The notes under the pieces: generated by a model
The model's database searches: none
Told to the model about the DNA's origin: nothing
Seen by the model: the letters and a program-made list of their open reading frames with translations, nothing else
Part shown: positions 6,003 to 9,511 of the stretch, piece by piece
Numbering within the stretch: the first letter of the stretch is position 1
How the letters are laid out: each line of letters begins with the position of its first letter
Source: Candidatus Shapirobacteria bacterium
GTDB taxonomy: Bacteria > Patescibacteriota > Microgenomatia > UBA12405
DNA: 9,511 nucleotides
Direction: 5' to 3'
NCBI GenBank assembly: GCA_020056515.1
Contig: JAGVHP010000056.1
Location: forward strand, 1 to 9,511
Position numbers and translations under genes: made by a program

Positions 6003-6591
6003 TCTAAATAATTTCTCCACCATCGAAAATAATTATCAAAATGGCCTTCTGCCCCAACGGAACTCTCAAAAACTCTTTTACCAACAAACCAGTTGTCGTT
6101 CTAATTTGTCCTTATTTAACTTAAGTTCAGAAAACCGTCGGATTCTTAACAAAACTTCCGGATATTTTTCAGAAGTTATTTCTCTTAACAATTTTTCCTT
6201 TTCTCTTGATGTTCAAAAAACCATTTTTTCTTGGATCAAGAAACTCGGTTGGAACTTTCCTATGTCATCAGTTAAATACATTTTTTCAAGTCATATCTTT
6301 AACCGTCTCTATATATGGAAAGATAGCCGAAATCAAATCATAGCTTACTCTATCTGCTATTTTTCAAAAACCATTTCCCATATTGCTTATGTTTTTTATA
6401 ATCCCTCCCTTTCAAAAACGAATCTCCCTATTCGCCTCACCCTTCAGGTAATCATTGATAGCCACCAACAAAAATTACCATTTTGTTATCTTGGCTGTTT
6501 CGAGGCCAAGACCCAAGGTATCGGTTACTATAAAAGGAACATGCCCGGATTCGAATATTTTTCTCAAAAACAATGGATAAAATTAGAATAG
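5995..6591 (+). CDS. Putative Ate/Bpt-like aminoacyl-tRNA-protein transferase (GNAT-fold)
   Basis: A 198-residue protein with no signal peptide or membrane segment. Its second half resembles the C-terminal domain of arginyl/leucyl-tRNA-protein transferases (Ate1/Bpt). IIAYSICYFSKTISHIAYVF (115-134) matches the 'lvavavvDv...sa.Y.FydP' strand pair, with YNPSLS after it. LPFCYLGCFE (161-170) matches 'lpYlYLGYwi', and GIGYYKRNMPGFEYF (175-189) matches 'kM.YKa.f.P.E.l', followed by W194. The N-terminal half has TSCRSNLSLFNLSSENRRIL (32-51), reminiscent of the Cys-containing N-terminal segment before the 'SRSQRRVLRR' region. Family members move an amino acid from tRNA to a protein N-terminus; ~240 residues is usual, so this one is compact. 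Its ATG overlaps the murE-like stop by eight bases (ATGTTTAA), so it is probably coupled to wall synthesis. The longer in-frame extension to 5866 is shadow sequence. Alternative: another GNAT enzyme, such as an acetyltransferase or a wall aminoacyltransferase. Confidence 0.55.
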   Translation: MFNLNNFSTIENNYQNGLLPQRNSQKLFYQQTSCRSNLSLFNLSSENRRILNKTSGYFSEVISLNNFSFSLDVQKTIFSWIKKLGWNFPMSSVKYIFSSHIFNRLYIWKDSRNQIIAYSICYFSKTISHIAYVFYNPSLSKTNLPIRLTLQVIIDSHQQKLPFCYLGCFEAKTQGIGYYKRNMPGFEYFSQKQWIKLE

Positions 6592-6668
6592 CCAATATAT
6601 AGTAAATAATTAATTATTAATTTATAGATTTTTCAACTTACGACAAAAGATCTTTTTTGTTAATTATC
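6592..6668 (+). promoter_or_regulatory. AT-rich intergenic gap, possible internal promoter region
   Basis: This is the only substantial gap in the window: 77 bases with 13 G+C (about 17%). It contains a 14-base perfect palindrome AATAATTAATTATT (6605-6618) and a 7-base tandem repeat (ATTAATT twice, 6609-6622). It also holds the near-palindromic run 6643-6660 around AAAAGATCTTTT. A weak sigma-70-like pair is possible: TGGATA (6574-6579, inside the previous gene), an 18-base spacer and TATAGT (6598-6603). This would give the mpl-like/murA/mraY genes their own promoter. The pair matches consensus only partly, and AT-rich DNA yields such matches by chance. Confidence 0.3.
6609..6622. repeat. Two tandem copies of ATTAATT
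   Basis: A perfect head-to-tail duplication of a 7-base AT-only unit in the intergenic gap before the mpl-like gene. It overlaps the 14-base palindrome at 6605-6618. It may be simple low-complexity DNA or part of a promoter or UP-like element. Confidence 0.5.
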
Positions 6669-8003
6669 ATGAAAATTCATATTTTAGCCATTAGCGGCGC
6701 CATGACCACGCCTCTGGCCTTAGCCTTAAAAAGTAACGGCCACACCGTTACCGGTAGCGACCAAAACCATATTTATCCTCCTTTTAGCCAAATTCTTCAC
6801 CGAGCTCATATTTCGATTAACCCCAAACTAAACTCTATTTCTCCCGATTTAGTTATTGTTGGTTCTGCCTACAAAAAATTTAAAAATACCCAGGCCGAAC
6901 TCAGCTTTTTCCGAAACCATAAAATTCCTTTTATTTCCGCTACCCAATATCTGGCCGCTAACTTAGTTAAGAAAAATAGTATTCTGGTCGCCGGTAGCTA
7001 CGGTAAAACCACTATTACCGCTATCCTCGCCTGGATTTTGACCAAATCAGGGTTTAATCCCTCTTACTTTTTTGGCGGTCAAGCTATAAACAAATTTCCG
7101 TCACTTAAATTCACCTCATCCGACTGGTCGGTACTTGAGGCCGATGAATCTATAAACGGTTTAGACACTCAGGCTAAATTCCTTTATTACCCGGTAAAAT
7201 ATCTAGTTCTTACCTCGTCCTCCTGGGAGCATCGCGACTCATACAAAAGTGAATCTGAAAATCGACTAAGTTTTATTAAATTAATTAAACGTCTCCCCCC
7301 CAATGGCCTCTTGGTTTACAACACCCAGGATCCCTCGGTTAAACCCCTTATTAAAAATGCTCACTGTCAGTGCGTCGGCTATTCCTTATATACCCCCAAA
7401 CACCCATTTCTCTTTGGCCACTACAACCAAAACAACTTGGCTGCCTGTTTTACCTTATGTACCAACCTAGGAATTAGCCAAGAATCTTTTAAAACTAATC
7501 TGCGAAGTTTTAAAGGCATCAAACGCCGGCTTGAATTAGTATCAATCATAAAAAATACTTATTTTTACGATGATTTTGCCCAATCACCTCGTCGTGTTAA
7601 AGAAAGTCTTCTGACCCTTCAGAAACTTCATCCCGGAAAGATTATTCTGGTAATTTTTGAAGCTCAAGCCAGTTTCCTTCAATATAAATCTTCGATAGGG
7701 AAAATTGCCGACTCTTTTAAACCAGCCACTAAGGTGTTTCTAGGTAAACTTTCTTTTACATCCAATCTCCCCAAATCAGTTCGAACCACCTCTTTTGATT
7801 ACAAACTCCATCTTGGTGCTAAACTTAATTATCTGCCTATTTGCTCCGACCTTCAAAATTTGGTTCTATCGTCTCTTAAGCCCGGCCATATCTTGGTTCA
7901 TTTTAGCTCCGGAGGTTTATCCGGCCTAAAAACCTTCAAAAATATTATTAAAAATTATAAATTGAAAACTAAGATTCAATTCTCATGTCCCGTTACATCA
8001 TAA
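6669..8003 (+). CDS. Mpl/MurC-family UDP-N-acetylmuramate ligase, divergent
   Basis: A Mur ligase of the MurC/Mpl branch; MurC adds L-Ala to UDP-MurNAc, Mpl joins recycled tripeptide to it. The 444 residues start MKIHILAISGAM, then GHTVTGSDQ and YPPFS (36-40), the latter typical of Mpl. The P-loop region is VAGSYGKTT (107-115), where MurC/Mpl usually have GTHGKTT. LEADES (156-161) fits the ADEYD motif. WEHRD (186-190) stands at the ExDH site, GHYNQNN (250-256) at GxHNxxN, and FKGIKRRLE (281-289) at the FxGVxRRxE motif. YDDFAQSP (300-307) replaces DDFAHHP. The C-terminus has SSGGLSGL, like the Mpl SNGGFGGI ending. It therefore looks Mpl-like, but it sits in a de novo synthesis operon without another murC in view, so it may do the MurC job. 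The ATG at 6669 is chosen over a TTG at 6657 because it begins at the conserved first strand. Confidence 0.85.
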   Translation: MKIHILAISGAMTTPLALALKSNGHTVTGSDQNHIYPPFSQILHRAHISINPKLNSISPDLVIVGSAYKKFKNTQAELSFFRNHKIPFISATQYLAANLVKKNSILVAGSYGKTTITAILAWILTKSGFNPSYFFGGQAINKFPSLKFTSSDWSVLEADESINGLDTQAKFLYYPVKYLVLTSSSWEHRDSYKSESENRLSFIKLIKRLPPNGLLVYNTQDPSVKPLIKNAHCQCVGYSLYTPKHPFLFGHYNQNNLAACFTLCTNLGISQESFKTNLRSFKGIKRRLELVSIIKNTYFYDDFAQSPRRVKESLLTLQKLHPGKIILVIFEAQASFLQYKSSIGKIADSFKPATKVFLGKLSFTSNLPKSVRTTSFDYKLHLGAKLNYLPICSDLQNLVLSSLKPGHILVHFSSGGLSGLKTFKNIIKNYKLKTKIQFSCPVTS

Positions 8004-9313
8004 CCGGCGGCAAAACTCTTTGCGGAGAGGTGTCTATTCGTGGTGCCAAAAATGCTAGTTTTAAACAAATTATTGCTTCCATGTTAAGCGATAAAACTAC
8101 TCAACTTTCAAACATACCTCAAATTTCCGATGTTAAAATTACCCAAAGTATTGCCGCCAGTCTCGGCAGTCAAATTACACCCATCGGTGAACATTCTCTG
8201 GAAATCACTACCAAAAAACTTTTATCTTCTACCGTCCCCCACGGTACCGGTGAAAAATCCCGGGCTTCCTTTATGTTTGCCGCCCCCTTACTTCTTCGAA
8301 CCGGCGTCGCCACTATCCCTACCCCGGGTGGTGATAAACTCGGAGCCCGCCCCTTGGACCGTCTTTTTGATTGTTTCCATAAAATGGGAATCACCACCAA
8401 AATTACCGATGACACTATTCATTTTTCCGCCTCAAAAATCAAACCAACTGTTTTTTCTTTTCCCAAACCTTCCCACACTGTCACCGAAGTACTAATAATG
8501 ATCTCTACTCTTGTCAAGGGACAAACTATCCTAAACAATTCTTCTCTTGAACCAGAAATTAATGATCTGATTGTCATGCTTAACTCCATGGGGGCCAAAA
8601 TTTATCGTGACCCTAAGCTTTCCCAAACCATAATTATTGACGGTGTTGATAGCTTAAAGGGAACCACCCACCAAGTAATCGCTGATCGCAATGAAACCGT
8701 CACTTTTGCCTGCGCCGCCCTACTAACTAAAGGCTCAATTAACATTCTTCGGACCGACCCTAAAATTATTTCGACATTTTTAGAAACTCTTTCTACTATG
8801 GGGGCAAAAATTGTTTCCGGTAAGGACGAAGTTACCGTATCTTGGGATAAACCTCTAAAATCAATCAATATTGAAACCGGTCCGGAACCCTTCTTTATGA
8901 CTGACTGGCAGGCTGTTTTTTCCGTTCTCTTAACTCAAGCTGTCGGAGTTAGTTCAATTATCGAGCGGGTCTACCCATTCCGCTTTCAACATATTTCCAA
9001 TCTGGAAAAAATGGGGGTAAAAGCTAAATATTTTAACCCTATTGTTAAAGATCCAAAGTCCTATTATGAGTTCAACCCCCAAAGCGATCAACCTCAATAT
9101 TTCCACGGAGTCAAAATCTACGGCCCGGTTAAGCTTAAACCATCCAAATTTACCATTAATGACCTGCGGGCTGGTGCCTCAACTACCCTAGCCACCTTAA
9201 CTGCCACCGGTGTCTCGATTGTTGACAATGTCGAATACATCGAACGGGGTTATGAAAAACTGGCGGATCGTCTTAAGTCATTGGGAGCTCAAATAGAGTA
9301 TATTAAAACCTGA
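7985..9313 (+). CDS. murA: UDP-N-acetylglucosamine 1-carboxyvinyltransferase MurA
   Basis: Cytoplasmic enzyme of the first committed step of peptidoglycan synthesis, transferring enolpyruvyl from PEP to UDP-GlcNAc. The 442 residues (E. coli has 419) show the family's features: TGGKTLCGEVSIRGAKNA with Lys22-Asn23, the RAS block with Arg93, and the flexible loop PGGDKLGARP (114-123) with Arg122. Later blocks are LEPEINDL (188-195), VIADRNETVTF (231-241), MTDWQAVFSVLL with Asp307, and NDLRAGAS with Arg395. The loop residue that is Cys115 in E. coli is Asp117 here, the substitution known from naturally fosfomycin-resistant MurA. The uridine-side segment SVGATE is altered to SHTVTE. The ATG at 7985 overlaps the mpl-like gene by 19 bases and is needed to include the first strand. 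mraY follows after five bases. Confidence 0.96.
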   Translation: MSRYIITGGKTLCGEVSIRGAKNASFKQIIASMLSDKTTQLSNIPQISDVKITQSIAASLGSQITPIGEHSLEITTKKLLSSTVPHGTGEKSRASFMFAAPLLLRTGVATIPTPGGDKLGARPLDRLFDCFHKMGITTKITDDTIHFSASKIKPTVFSFPKPSHTVTEVLIMISTLVKGQTILNNSSLEPEINDLIVMLNSMGAKIYRDPKLSQTIIIDGVDSLKGTTHQVIADRNETVTFACAALLTKGSINILRTDPKIISTFLETLSTMGAKIVSGKDEVTVSWDKPLKSINIETGPEPFFMTDWQAVFSVLLTQAVGVSSIIERVYPFRFQHISNLEKMGVKAKYFNPIVKDPKSYYEFNPQSDQPQYFHGVKIYGPVKLKPSKFTINDLRAGASTTLATLTATGVSIVDNVEYIERGYEKLADRLKSLGAQIEYIKT

Positions 9314-9318
9314 AGCCT

Positions 9319-9511
9319 ATGATTCATCTATACCTCGGCCTTCTTCTATTCTCTTTTTTTACCACCAGTATTTTAGTCATTCCCTTTATCAATATTCTTT
9401 ACCGCTTAAAATTTCAACGACGTTGCCAAAAAACTCTTGATTTTCAAAATCACCGGACCCCTGTATTTGATAAATTTCACCATGATAAATCTGGTACTCC
9501 TGTCGGCGGGG
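9319..9511 (+). CDS. mraY: Phospho-N-acetylmuramoyl-pentapeptide transferase MraY, N-terminal part (cut by window edge)
   Basis: MraY is the integral membrane enzyme that transfers phospho-MurNAc-peptide from UDP to undecaprenyl phosphate, forming lipid I. Only the first 64 codons are in the window and no stop is reached. Visible are a hydrophobic first membrane helix (about residues 4-27, with a LLLFSFF core) and a cytoplasmic loop rich in basic residues (KFQRRCQK). The family's K.GTP.MGG signature appears as DKSGTPVGGG near residue 61. Usual MraY has TPTMGG, so this is a variant of the loop. Start at the ATG five bases after murA stops. Position directly after murA and the ligases supports the call; a related polyprenyl-phosphate glycosyl-phosphotransferase is a less likely alternative. 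Confidence 0.82.
   Translation, partial: MIHLYLGLLLFSFFTTSILVIPFINILYRLKFQRRCQKTLDFQNHRTPVFDKFHHDKSGTPVGG

Noticed and set aside
6643..6660. Intrinsic terminator around AAAAGATCTTTT
   Set aside because: The stem is A-T only with a mismatched extension and no GC core, so it would be too weak.
6657..6668. TTG at 6657 as start of the mpl-like gene
   Set aside because: Adds only four residues from the AT-rich spacer; the conserved strand KIHIL starts right after the ATG at 6669.
8130..8868. Three frames inside murA (8130-8495 +, 8170-8415 -, 8602-8868 -)
   Set aside because: All lie within murA, whose motifs are continuous through this region.
1..9511. UGA recoded to glycine, as in Gracilibacteria/SR1
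   Set aside because: TGA ends glyS, the lipoprotein gene, rsmH and murA at the expected family lengths, and no conserved frame reads through an internal TGA.
1..9511. CRISPR array, tRNA or rRNA gene, insertion sequence or prophage
   Set aside because: No regularly spaced repeats, cloverleaf, rRNA-like stretch, transposase or terminal inverted repeats were seen; coding density leaves no room for them.

Overview
The window is a densely packed, single-strand run of ten genes plus one that enters from the left edge. Most of it is a division and cell-wall (dcw-type) cluster. The organism is most likely a Candidate Phyla Radiation (Patescibacteria) bacterium, probably of the Microgenomates type. 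This rests on the gene order, the compact divergent Mur enzymes, a very small FtsL-like protein, the lack of Shine-Dalgarno sites and almost no intergenic DNA. That placement is inference from protein character, not from a database match. TGA serves as an ordinary stop in four genes, so the UGA-to-Gly code of Gracilibacteria/SR1 does not apply.

Layout: (1) 2-316, the 3' end of a gene with a C-terminal OmpR/PhoB-type winged helix. (2) 323-1639, glycyl-tRNA synthetase. (3) 1644-2144, a small lipoprotein of unknown function. (4) 2141-3007 rsmH, 3007-3204 a minimal FtsL-like protein, and 3197-4762 the division transpeptidase FtsI; each overlaps its neighbour by a few bases. (5) 4776-6002, a MurE-like ligase without the usual N-terminal domain, overlapped by 5995-6591, a small protein resembling the catalytic half of Ate/Bpt aminoacyl-tRNA-protein transferases. 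(6) A 77-base, very AT-rich gap, the only real intergenic space. (7) 6669-8003, an Mpl/MurC-family ligase, overlapped by murA (7985-9313), then the first 64 codons of mraY at the right edge.

The genes form one logical pathway. MurA starts UDP-MurNAc synthesis, the MurC/Mpl-like and MurE-like ligases build the stem peptide, and MraY moves the precursor to the lipid carrier. FtsI cross-links it at the septum with the FtsL-like protein as a structural partner, and RsmH is the usual rRNA methyltransferase passenger of dcw clusters. The most interesting points are the Ate/Bpt-like gene inside a peptidoglycan operon, the Mpl-type ligase with eroded signature motifs where murC would be expected, the shortened MurE-like ligase with an altered DNPR motif, and MurA with Asp in place of the fosfomycin-reactive Cys. 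At DNA level there are a strong C-over-G bias on the coding strand, a 16-base perfect palindrome in the lipoprotein gene, and an 8-bp perfect hairpin near the end of ftsI.
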